From assembly GCA_023079485.1 (NCBI GenBank), contig CM041083.1, positions 142,924,052 to 142,988,051 on the forward strand: a DNA stretch of 64,000 nt. Reading direction: 5' to 3'. Under the pieces are notes generated by a model. The model was not told the origin of the DNA. It ran no database searches and was given only the letters and a program-made list of their open reading frames with translations. The DNA comes from Archilochus colubris (taxonomy: Eukaryota; Chordata; Aves; Apodiformes; Trochilidae). Of this stretch, positions 25,401-38,200 are shown piece by piece. The position numbers and the translations under genes were made by a program. Each line of letters starts with the position of its first letter. Position 1 is the first letter of the stretch.

Positions 25401-25508
25401 AATGCTAGCTCTTCTAGACAAGCTAACACCTGTATTTTTATCACTTTTTCTTTTTGCCAAGTGGCAAAGAACACTTGCTATATGAAAGCAAAAAAACCCT
25501 GAGCGGTA

Positions 25509-25551
25509 TGGTTGAACTTAGGAGGTCCCTTCCAACATCAGCCGTTCTTCA
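25509..25551 (+). mobile_element. Old CR1 3' end remnant
   Basis: GGTTGAACTTAGGAGGTCCC then TTCCAAC and a degenerate GTTCTTC-type end resemble the last 40-50 bp of CR1. Too short to type. Confidence 0.5.
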
Positions 25552-25930
25552 GTGAAATAGGACAATACACCTGATGTCCAAAATCCTCTTTATGATCCTG
25601 CAATTTAACTGTTCACTGACAGGTCCATTCTTTTTTTACTCTCTGCAGAATTTTTCTGTGCCTGCATATGTATTAATTCAGATCTCTGCGTAATCTACCA
25701 TAAACCATAAAGCACTCTAGTTCCTTTAAACAGGTGAGGGGAGGGAGTCACTGACACGAGGCAGAATACTTCCTTACTGTTAAATGCTGATAATTCCTAT
25801 GAACTACTCAGGTAAAGTCAATACTATTGACAAAAGCCAAGATGCAAGTTTATAGCTATCTGCCTGTGGATACAATAGCTGTGTGCTTGCTGCAGATATA
25901 TTTGTGTATGTATGAGGTCTCCCTTAACTT

Positions 25931-26001
25931 TATAGTTTAGATGGATACAGTATTTATATATAGTTTATATAGTATTTATATATAGTTTTAGATGGATACA
26001 G
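25931..26001. repeat. Short AT-rich direct duplication
   Basis: TAGTTTAGATGGATACAG occurs at 25,933 and again (with one extra T) near 25,983, separated by two copies of an AGTATTTATATATAGTTT-like unit. Confidence 0.75.
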
Positions 26002-26222
26002 GCTTCTGGTTCTGCAACACTTTAATAATCTCAGCTAAAACCCCACCAGCCTGTCACTCTACTGACTTTACTGCTTTATGCAGTTCTGAGTTAGACTGTA
26101 GAAATTTCTGCTGTTCTCTGTTTCCATAGGAAGACATCAGTGAGCACTCCTTAGAAAAATACTATTTTTTTTTAACTAAGCCTGATATTTTATTACTTAT
26201 TGGCACTAGAAAGAACTGAGAG

Positions 26223-26262
26223 TGCATCTAAAGGAAGTGCGTCTAAAGGAAATGCATCTAAA
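26223..26262. repeat. 15-bp tandem repeat, 2.7 copies
   Basis: TGCATCTAAAGGAAG, TGCGTCTAAAGGAAA, TGCATCTAAA in direct succession. Confidence 0.85.
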
Positions 26263-29200
26263 TAACAGAGTTAAGTCCATAGTTCTCTTCCTACTGCCCC
26301 GGCCACTTCTAGTCAAGAAAGAAACTGACAGCTGACTTTGGAACAGAAATATGAAAAGAAGAATAGAAATGAGTTTGTCTTAATAAAGTCGAAAGAATTT
26401 TCAGAAGTTGAGTCTGCATTAACACTTTATTAAGAATCACTGAAAACTTATTTCTAGTTATGCTGGTTGGGTTAATGCAATACTAGTTCTATAAGTATTA
26501 ACCCAATTGCAATGAAGAAAATCAGAAATCTGGCTATTTGCATATTCTTTTAAGTCTTGATGACTCTTGATGATTTTATCTGTCTAGTTTCTATGCATCT
26601 GAGATACCTTGAGAAGATGGAACTAATTCTAAGAATACAGTTTAGTAACCTCATGGGGATTACACAAGTCAGAAAGAATTTTAATGAAGGATCATAGAGA
26701 AGGCATTTGCATTATTAACTATGATAGATTGTGAATTGGAAAAAAAATCATTTCCTTTCATCAGTCAATAAAACTAATTTATATTGAAGAAAAATAAGGC
26801 TTATTATAAATCTCTGCTTAATTTTGGTTATTTACAAAGGCCTGTCTAGACACTGAGATAAAAATGTCTTAGATTTCAAATTATCACAGAAATGAAAATA
26901 ACCTTTAATTTCATGCAGTGAAATCAAGATTTCTGCAAATTCAGATTTTAGGATGCAGAAAATCTGAAAAACAAATATTTGAAAATGCACAAGGACTATT
27001 AAGAAAAATATCTGTACATATATTTCAAGATCTAGCAAAAGACTGGACTTAGTAGACAGCTTTGCAGCTGTTTTATTTATAACTTGGTTCTTCAGTCACA
27101 TCCTATCTCAGGGAACTGATGACCTCATTTTGCAATTGAGTATCTAATCCCTGACAGTAGAAATCAGTGATAATTTGAGCAAACAGTTCATTGTCAACAG
27201 GGCACAACATTCTCCATTGCAGTGAGAACACTGCTGGCCTAGACTGATGCTGACAACATAAACACTAGAAATAAATACTTGAAAGTAAAAAATAAACAGC
27301 TGAAAGTAGCTGGATCAAAGTAGGAAATGGCAGGGAAACTGATAAGAAGGTGGGGAAGACCCTGGAGGAATAGCAGGCTCTGCCAACGTGGGAATGGCAG
27401 GAATGCCCACAAACTCGAGTCAGCAATTCCTCTCCTTCAAACACTATTACTGCAAGACTGTTTGGTTAACTGTTTTTTTTCTAGTCTTTTCTGGTCTGTG
27501 CTTTTTATAAAGCATGTGCATTACTGTCCTTCACATGTAAGATACAGCTATAAATTGGTATGTTTTTAAGGAATATCGCTTTCAACTCAGAAAAAGAAAC
27601 TGGATGCTAAATCTTGCACTGAATGTACATAGGGAACACTTCAGATGAACAAATAGCTAATATTAAGGAACCAGAAGTTTTAGGAAAAAAAAACCCCAAA
27701 ACCAAACATATATTGGGGCAAGAGATGCTCCATGAAGCCATCTTGAAGGACGTCAGTATTTCTAAAGCCTTGGTAACTATACGTCTGCCATTCTTACTAT
27801 CTAGGGATGTCAGAAATGGTGTTTGAAGGGATGTGAAGCTACTTCTAAACCCCTGGGAAGAAAAGTGATGGAGATAGGCTTGCTGCTAGAACATGGTGCT
27901 GCTTAAGCACATACCTTTCACAGTGACAGTGCTGCCTTTGAACTGTTCTTCAGCTATGGAAAAATACAGACTTCCTGCAGAGCACTCATAAGATAAAATA
28001 GGTAGCCTACTGGAAACAAAATTTTGTATTCGTAGCCTTTTTGCTTTGCTTTTGCTTTTCTTCTGCCCTCTATCTAGACTCACAGTAGCCAAACAGTAAT
28101 TAAACTGTAACTATTTTATTATAGAACAAATAACTATGAAGTTTACATTTACCTTACTGTCTGCCTAATAGTAAAGAGGGATTGTAAGACTGTAAGAGGA
28201 AAAATTACAGCCTTTTCATACCTCAATAAGTGCATGCAGATGGTGATGCTGGCTTGAGATTGCTCTGCACTGAGGTATCTGCAGCATCACTGCTGTTCAG
28301 TGAACTCAAGATGGGAAGCACCCATTGAGAACACTCAATGCCCTCCTCCCACTGAAATCCTCTTTCACCCCTTGCAGAAACCCATCCAAGTATCACAATC
28401 CCTATCTCACTTCAAGTGAGGCGCAGGTTTCAGACAAACCCTTCTGAACTAAGGTGAATTACTGCCAGTTTGGTATTTGCTAATTATTTTTGTTAGACTG
28501 CTTCAGCATCAGCAGCAATCCTTGAACAGAGAGATAAACAGGACTTCTTTTATGTATGAAGAAAACTAAGAAAGAGGCTTGGAAGAATATTTCAGAAAAC
28601 AGTTTTTGTGCAGCTGTTAACTTCATAGAGAAAGTGCAAAAGATACGTATTGGGATAATAATACCTGGTGACAAAAACATAAACATGAAAAGTCAGGCTG
28701 TGACTTAATTTAAGCCTTGTTTAGTCATGTTTTCACCCTCATAATGAAAAAAATCCAGAAATTTCAAACAACTGAAGCCACACAGCAGCGGGATTCCTTG
28801 CACCATGCTAAAGATGTGTGCTGAAAAAATCAGATCTCCAAGATTAAATAGCAAATATGCAAGCATACATTTGAAACACTTTTACATTATAAGTAAATCC
28901 TAAATCTAATGGAAATATATGTGTTTGGTAAAATACATCAGTATCAGTTCCACATTAAAAAAAAAAGATGAACACAGTTGATTTTAATTTTGGGGAAATC
29001 ACTTAAAAAACATCAGTGTAAACACTAGATGCTAGCTATAATCAATATGCCTTTTGCCACATCAAGCTCATTAGATCACAGGGATTGAAACATGGTGCTC
29101 TAGGCAGGCACAGCTACCAAAAGGGCACCTCACAGGCTGTTTTGAGAGCACGTAAGTCAAAGAAATCTAAGAATTACTTCAGCATGTCCTCTTAGCAAAC

Positions 29201-32200
29201 TGGCTAACAACAGTTTTCAGTCCTTGGGCACACAAGAAGCCACTTAATCAATGAAGGGAGGTGAAAAATGGGAATTTCATGACCTTCAAGATATGGCCCA
29301 AAATATGCCAGGTAAATTTGGTATTACTGTATTACAGAGATTATATGATATGATTATCAAAGACTCACTCAAGGTCGTCTGCCTGCAGCTACACCTGCTA
29401 CTTATTTTTTTTGCAAGCAATGGTTGAGGGGTGTAAGAGGCGCATAAGAATATCTGTGAAGTAATCTGAAGTACTTAAAACTTTTTAATGTATTTTTATG
29501 TTTCAATATATCCTCAAGAAACTTCAATGGTACAGCATTGAATATCTTTTTATAACCAAGCTGCAGTATAAACATTTCAAAAATTTGTAATTACCAATTT
29601 TTTTTCTCCAAAGATTACATTTACTCTTTCAGAGACTCTTGCAGTACAGCTACACCAATGAATTCCTGATCTGCAGCACATGGATGAGCCACCAGCAGGC
29701 ATTCCTGGTGAGGCTGCTGCCCTAGAAGCCAGGAAACCACTGGTTACACCTCACTGCCCTGCTACTTGAGCCTAAAAAATGTAAAGTACAAGTTACTTCT
29801 GGTTAAATTAAGCCCATGCTAATTTATTGGCTGCAGCTCATCAGTTCCTTCTGGGGACACACAGGTGCTGTGCAGAGTGGCTGCTCTCCTCGCTGTCCTT
29901 CCTAAGGGCCATGGGAACCCAATGGGATGGTCAAATTCTAAAAAAGAGATCAGTGATTTTTGGTGGTGTCTATTTAATGGGACTGCTCAAGTAAAGTTGT
30001 CACAAACTGCTAAATGCTAGTTACAGCATCTGCCATAAGTTTCTTTATCTTTCTTTGGGAGGCAGAAATGAAGTCTATAACACAGTCAACTCTGTACCAC
30101 CTTCTTCTGAGTGGATTTCCTTTGGGGAGAGTGGAGGGACAGGGTGAGCAAAGATCTTCCTTCTTGGGGGCTGTTGATCTGCTTTGCCTAAGGGAGTCTT
30201 TGGTGCCACTCTACATTATCAGGTCTTCCTTCCATTGGTCTTTGTGGGGACCAAGAGGAACGGGGTAACACTCAATACCTGTACACCTTACAGTCCTCGT
30301 CAGTGCTGCCCATTTTCCTCAAGTAAAGACTTTCTATCTCTGTGCTACTGATCTACAATAGGGTCTACAAACAGCCAAAAAAACCCCCCCAAAAACAAAA
30401 AACCATACAAAAACCAGCTCGTGTGCACATTCTGTCTACTTTAGAGTTAGGTAAAATTCACGCAACAATCGGTTAGATTCACCTTAATCCCCTGCATATA
30501 GACCACGACACTGAAAATGAGCATCCATACGATGCAAAATGAGTATCTCGAGGCCACTTACTATCACAAGTATAAAATACAGAGCTCCTTGTTTAAGCTC
30601 TCCTACACCATTCCATTCTGTTCCCTCATTATCTCCACAGAAAGACCATTCATGATAAGTTGGTTTAATTAGTTCAGATAATTTTCCATCGCTATTCACA
30701 TGCTCTTGTTCTGCCTCCTGCAAAACTGCTCACAAGCTGCAGTCATGGCAAAGAGCTTTTGAGTCACTCTCATGAACTTCCTCCAAAATCTGTCTGCCCT
30801 GCCCAGTGCCTAGACCCACCAAAATAATCACCATGATGTTTGTATGTGGTGCTGTTAGTTAAACATGCAGAGCTATAAATGGAGAAATAAGGATTAGAAT
30901 ATTTGCGAGTAATTATGATCAGATGCCTGCAACAATCATTGTGGTTTTGCCTGATCGTTCAGTTGTTGCTCAGACAGACTACCCATGACTTGAGCAAGAA
31001 ATTCTCATGAGAAAAGATTCTGGAAATGAGGTCCAAATGGTGTGCTCTATGGGCTTGAATGGAGAAAAGAAGTGGGGGTTTTGCCAGTTTATTTTAATTA
31101 TGGGGTAGCCAGAACAATCCCAATAAATGACATACCTTTTATCACTGAAATGTATTAATTTTTGTATTATTATATATATCTTTAGCTTTAAAAAAAATGT
31201 GGATAGAAAAAATGTACTGGCAACTGATATAACCACACTAAGTATTTTTATCCATTTTTTATTGGTAAACAGTTTTCTGACACATTTATAAGTAAATACA
31301 CTGTAGACCACATCTCTAGACAAGTATCAATGTAGATGGATAAACAGTCTGAGGGAGGTTTCCAAAAAGTCTCAAGCTGTCATGTAATATTAACAGGAAT
31401 ACAGTGTGCTCTCAGCAGCACTACTTGGAGTGAAATGTTATGCCCATGGATGGTAAAGCAATGAATAAGCTGCAGTTAGTCCTGGTTGTGAAGCACTTGT
31501 GTCTGAAGACTGGACATGAATGCCAAAAAATCCGTACAATTAAGTGCTACTAGTCCTAAAGATCCCAAGTAGGCCATGTAGGAGCTTATCACTCTTCTTA
31601 AGAAAAAACAAAGAGAAACACAAGCTCAAGCACTGCATACTTGCAGCTTTTCTAGATCCACAGGACTAAACAAAACTGGGAACATAAAGCCACACAAGCC
31701 ACCCACTCTGAGGCCAGCCCAGAGAGAGCTAAGCACTGGCCTTAAGCAGCCTTAAAACCAGAGCTGCTTAGAATTATTTTGCTGTCTGTTTTCTTATCAG
31801 AAAACACCAATCTGTCCGAAAGAATTCTTTGGGTGAACCAGTTTAGAAGACATCTGGAAGGGTGAAATGGGACAGAATTCCCAACTCGAAAACGTGGGGT
31901 TTGGTCCAAATGAGAGAAGGTGCCCATTTTTGTGCTACAGCACTCACAGGAGACGTGGGAAGCCATGTCTGTATACTTCCTTTTCTAGATGTGTTTTCCC
32001 ATCTCAGTCCTTTAAAAGGGGAAAATTCTCAGTTTTGCCTTATTTAGGGATAAAATATTGCAAGTCCTGAAAATATTTCAGGTCAGCAAAACTGTCTCTG
32101 TTAACATTTGTACTGCCATGCACTACCTATGAGCAGTTCCCTTGCTTTTACACCGGAGAACATCATATTTGGATGTTGCCACCTCCTGCCTTTTACACCT

Positions 32201-35200
32201 GCTATGCTGTGAATGGAGTCAATGTCACCAAGCTGGCTTTCCTGGCCTTCTTCCAGACTAAGATTTCCTCATGCTGGAGGGAACCTCTTCAGCTGCTTTT
32301 ACAGAGCAGCTTTAATCCCCCTTTCCTCTGCTGCAGTTTTCCAAAAGGGAACTGAGCAGAAATGTAGACTTCCCTATTTTAATCCCTCCTCCCAATGGTG
32401 TAGCTTCTGATTAACATGGCTCTGATAACCAAAGCAAAGGAGGTTACAGCTTGCAGACTCATCTTAATTAAATGGGCTTTTATTGTAATTTAAATGCTAT
32501 TTTCCCCAGTCTTCTTGTGAACCGAAATGCCAAGTGTACATGCTGCAAATGAGAACTCAGATTTAGATGTATTCCCTTCTGAAAGAATTCATGGAAGAGG
32601 AAAGGGTATTCTAAAGGTAGCATAGATTGAATGCAGTGCTGGACTCGGACAATCACTGGCTTGCAACATTGGATGCAAAAAAAAAGGTTCCTACTGCAGA
32701 GAGAGATCAATGGTGGAAGTCTGCTACCATATGGTTCTCTATGGGTCAACTTCTGGCCATTTACAGCTTCTTTATGTTAAAATCTGAGATTCATAAATTT
32801 CTCTGCCTTTCACTGTGAGATTTTCTTAATTTGGGATTATTCCAGCTTTTGGTACACAGGCAGCACCTCTATTTAAACAGTAAGTATGTTGCAGTAAACT
32901 CTATTGCCTTGTCATGTCTGATTAACTCCACTAAATTCAATTACACCACTCCAGTACTGGACCAGTGCAGCTGAACTGGGAACAAATTTGGGTCTAACAT
33001 CTAACAGATGTGTGATGGGAAAATTTCCAATGTGTCTCCTTTTTTTTTTCTTAGAAAGCAGTTTAGAGTAAAAGCTAGTTTAACTTTGGTTTCTCATAGC
33101 TCAGAATCTCTCACAATAATAATCTTTAGGAATAACATGGGAAGGAAAGAAACCACACTAATGTAACAAGAGGGAATAACAGTTCTGCTTAAAATACAAA
33201 CCATTTCACATGCTTATTCCTATCTGTGTTATATAGAAGCCTCCGTTGAAAGCCTTCCAAGAATGTGCCATTTACCATTAAATCAATGAAGTCAAAGAGC
33301 ATGGGAACACACTCTCTGATCCCAGAAGAATCCACCCAGATTGTCCTATCAACAACCTGCAATGTAGTGCAATGTTGAGATTGAGCCTGATACCTTGTCT
33401 GAAAGCAAGGTTATTTTTTTTCAAAGCCTCAGATTGAGGCATATAAAAAGTACTACTTGTAACTGTCTCAAGGAATTTAAGGAAAGGTGGAAAACAAAGC
33501 TTCCTTAATGAACATATTTTATTTTCCCTCAACCTATACATGAGTGATTACTGCAAACAAGTTGTATGTGAGCTGTTCTAAAACAACCCCTTAAAAATAA
33601 GTATTTGAAGCTTGCGCAAATATATGGCAGAAGCAAGAATTTTGCTGAGTTATTACATGCTCAGCTTTTTCACCCCATGGCTCATCTAATGTTAGGACCC
33701 CAGCTTCTGAGATAAATATGATTCTTGTATAAACACATTCTTTCCAACAATATTCATCTGGCTCTGTGCATCTAAGAGTATGAAACGTTACAGAACTCTC
33801 AGCACTTCATTCTCCCTCCCATTCAGCAAGCAAAAATAAATCTTTGCTTTTCCTGCTGGTGTATAATATGCAGTGCCAGGAGCTGCAAAATCCTTCCCTT
33901 TTCTAGTAGTGTCCAGCACACTCAAGAACTCATCGTTAGCCACAGACGTGAAGAAATGTTAAACAAAGATGCTACTGCATAATCATCTCCTCCTACACAA
34001 GTTCTTGCAGTAGGTTTAATAATTCAGCTGCACTTGAAGAATACCCTCCTTGAGATTAATGTGGCGTCACAGCCGGACTGCTTGCGTAGTTTTATTCAGT
34101 GTTCTCAGCATCCCTGCAGAGCAATCCAGCTAGAATATCTCAACAAAGCAAGAAATCAGATTTTTTTACATTGAATGCTGCAGAATTTTCACAGGGGAGC
34201 AGGGAGGTGTAACTTGCTTTTGGTTCCAAAGAACAAGTCCTTATACATGCAGGAGAGAGTTGGGCTCCTTTTCACCTTGGACCCCATTTAAAGAGAAGGA
34301 CTCAGATACTGGATCCTGGATCCTGATGCTTATTCCACCCATTTCCTTACTGTGGATGAGACACAGGTATTCCTTCCCTCCTTCTTCCCCTCCCTCTGCC
34401 CCCTACTCTACTGGAAGACCATGAAGCTTATGAAGACGGAGAAACAGAGCTTGTAGGGGCACCCACACCATGGGGCTGGCTGCAAGAGGATCTGCACTAT
34501 CCTTCACTTTAGAGATCACTCTAAAGGAACAGTTGGTACCAAACAAGAAGCAGAAATTAAGAACACCACTTAATTTCATACTAACACTCTGCAGACCCAA
34601 GTAGCTTAATTCTCAGCTGCACCATGGCTTTCCTTCTTAACACTGGCAAAGCTCTTCCAGCTGCATCAGTGGATAACACCTTCTTTCTTCAAGCCTTTTA
34701 CTTCAGTTTCTTCAACAAGCAGCATGTTCTGTGGTGACAAAACTGTTATCTTTTTCTCTCTAGTTGCACTACTTTAGTGAGCAAAGCCCTCTTTTCATAT
34801 TTGGACCAAATTTCTGTGTGAATAATAATGACAGTAGAATAGCTGTAACTCAGTCTGTCATACTAATTTGGAACTGTTCATTAAAGAAGTTCATGTTTAC
34901 ATTTTTTGTTGATTTCAGATCACAAAGAAAACTTCCCTAAAATTATTTGAATTAATTTTCTTCACGGTAAACTCGTACTAGCTGCAAGTGCAATTTGTTT
35001 AGTAAAAGCACGAGTAAGCAATCTTACACACACACACAAACTCTTCATGCCCAGCATGCAGGTGCTCATTGTTTGGAGGAGGGGAACCACCATTCTTTCA
35101 CGTTTGCTCATCATCCTAAATGTGTCCCTGCTGAGCTTCACTCTCTGGAGGTCCATCCACCTCCAGGGAGAGAAATGAGATCTGGGCAGCTTTCTATATT

Positions 35201-35248
35201 TAGGTCAAAGAACAACTGAGAAGCCCAACATTGGCTGCACTGAGCAGC

Positions 35249-35264
35249 TTTGCCATCTGCTGGT
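35249..35264 (-). promoter_or_regulatory. CTCF-like motif, minus orientation
   Basis: Minus strand reads ACCAGCAGATGGCAAA, matching the CTCF core CCASYAGRKGGCRS except at the last position. It faces the plus-strand motif at 19,450, i.e. convergent. Functional status unknown. Confidence 0.35.
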
Positions 35265-38200
35265 ATGTCTACAGCAGCCTTGCAAATCCACACTCTGCAT
35301 AGCAAAGAGCCATATTTCTTTATCAACTATGAGCTGGTATTTGTAGAACACATGAGTAATAGTGAGCCAAAAAACACTGTCGAGATGAAAACCAGAACCT
35401 GATCCACCTGAGCATCCTTTCCAGAGTTACACTGCTCCAGCTCTAATACAGTGCTTTGCATGAAACTGTGGCTATTTTTTTCTCCTCAGTAAAAATATTG
35501 TACTTTCGTGGCTGAGTTCTCCATCAGTGTATGCTTCTGCCACAGGGAACTAAAAAAAAAAATGTTTTCCTGTTTCTTTGTCTGTGTATAATGTCATGTG
35601 CCAAAAGGAAGTATGTTTGGACATAGTTTCTCCACAAGCTGCATAATAATCTTAAACGTGAGGTTTCTTCTTTCCTACTAGCCATTATGAATCCTTATCT
35701 CAAGTATTCAAACTATTTGCTAATTAGTCTCTCTTCTGTTGTTTTTTTGTCCTTTTTTGTTTGTTTTGTTTAAAAAAGTAGTTGCTATGAAAATAATAAC
35801 CTGTGGACACAAATACTTCAGTCAATTTTTCAAATATTGAAACATCCGATTTTTATTGAGTAGGAATTTTAAAATACCCCTGGGAATATCTTTGCAGAAA
35901 GCAGGCTGGTAGAAAGTTTTTTTGTGAGATTATCTGAAAAACTAGAGAAATAAAAAGAAATTAAAAGTCTTTTTGTGACTAATTTCTACCAGGAGTTATT
36001 GCTAAAGCCTGATCCATATCATTAAAATGAGTATAAAACAGACTTCCATCTATTTTACATTATATAAGATACATTAAAGACTTCAATGATATTTCATGGC
36101 CAAAAAAGTTTCTATTTATCTATTGCCTTGCTCTAGTCCTAAGGAAAAACCAAATATATTCAAACATCCTTGTGTAAATGCTAACATATTCCTGGGGGCT
36201 TCAAGACACAACATGCCCACAAAGTTGCCAACATGACTGAAAACGGGGAGAGGAAGAAAGTGTGACCTGTATATGGGAACAAGAACTTTTGACAACAGTT
36301 GTGCAACATTCTCCTCTAGCTGGTGCTATTCCTGCTCTGCTAATGCTCAGCTAAAATTCACAACTAAAAGATGGAGATGGCGTGGCTGTTTCTTTTTAAA
36401 AAAAGGTAGATGGTATCAAAACCAACTTCTAAAATCTTCCAACAGAAACATCTTTCCATCTGCTGCTATAGTTTCTTTATCCTGAAATTGTTCTGTGGAA
36501 TTTCCTGTTTACTCTCAATCTCCTAATTTATAGATCATGTCCCTCAACCCCAATGGAAGTTTATGTAATTCCCATTCACTGGATTCCTTCATTATACTCT
36601 TTTAGAACAAACTGGATCATTATCTTAATGTGCATTAAGTTCAAGATGTTTAGCACTTCTTCGTCATGATTATTTCTACAAACTTAAAATTTAATCGCAA
36701 GTTTGAGCCTCTTATTGACAACTGCCTCATTAAAAAAAGAAAAGTAAATTCAAACTGCTGGAGTAAAATCTACAGTGTATCATACAGAATCACATTATCA
36801 TTAGTTTTGGATTTCCTCATTTTTGTTGGTGCTTCCAGTATGTATTTGTTCTATCTGAAACAACAAACAAAACAAAAAAAAGTAATGTCTCCTATTCAGT
36901 GACCTTCTTAAGAAATCCTTCTCCTCATCACTTTTATGCCTGATCTTGAAGTACAGGAGCAGCCTAGAGCAGACTCTCCAGTGTCACAGCTGGGAGCTAC
37001 AGCTGACCAGATCAGAAGGGAGAACTTTGTGAATACTTCTCTAAGGAATTTTCTTTTAAAGACTCAGTAGGACAGGCAGCCTTCCCATGGGGCAAACTGT
37101 GGGGGTCACCACTGTTTACATAGATACTACTAGACCAGTGGAAACCATGACCTGGCTCTTCTAACTCCCTCACTTTTCCTCCAGCCACACTTCCTTTACA
37201 AAAAGAGTCTCTATAGCAAAGGACAGGCATAGAAATCCAGCCTGCACTGTCCTTCCTAGGCAGTATTTAAGGAGGAGGATGGATGAGTCACTTTTTCCAT
37301 GTCACAGAAACACGCACTTCCATCCTCAGCCCATCCAGTGCAGGCAGCCTTCCTGCAGCCTGGGAAAATGGAGGAAGAGAGCCCTGGATCCCACTGTACA
37401 CCAGCATTCCTCTCTCTGTCACCCAGCAAGCCTTACAAAATCCATTCTTTGCATGGCTTTGGAAAATTGTGATTAAGTTTATTTACTAAAATAAGATTTA
37501 TATTGCTAAGGCCTTGATACATTTTTAAGTGGTTTCTTTAAAATTTTCCAGAGGTTGACTTAGGAACCAGATTCATTTTAGTTCACAAGAAACATCTTTT
37601 ATCACATATGTAAGAAACAAAAGCTATTTGCTGCTGACTGGCCAAAGTCAAGTGGTAGTAAATAATCCTTGTGTCCCCTTGCCTTAGCTCCTCTGCCTTC
37701 TCCCCTGAAGTAACCTGCCAGGAAAGGCCTCCTTGTTCCCTCATTAACAACATCAAAAATGGGCTAGGTGCTCAGTGCTCACAGCCAAAGAGGCTGAGAT
37801 AGCACTAAACTGCTTAAACAGCAAGTTGGCAGCTCACAAAATGTGAGCTGGGCACTCTTAAACCTCATAGCTTAATCTGGCCCTCAGATAAACATAACAT
37901 TACACTGATGATACCCAATTCCCTACATTTCTAGAAAATTTATTTAAACAGGGACAGGAATACAAACACTTCAACTTCTGCTCCATGACAGCTTATCATG
38001 AATCATGAACATTTACACTAAATGGACTTAAGTCATCTTCCCCTCGTGCAACCCTGAGCCCTGCTACGTTTTGATCGCTTTCCTCTTCTGCCCAGCTCAC
38101 TGTCGCCTCCTGCTCCCCACTGCTCACCTCCTCTTCTGGCCTTAGTCCCAGCCATCTGCTGTGGGTTCCTAGACAAATCATATCCACAACCTTCCTCCTT

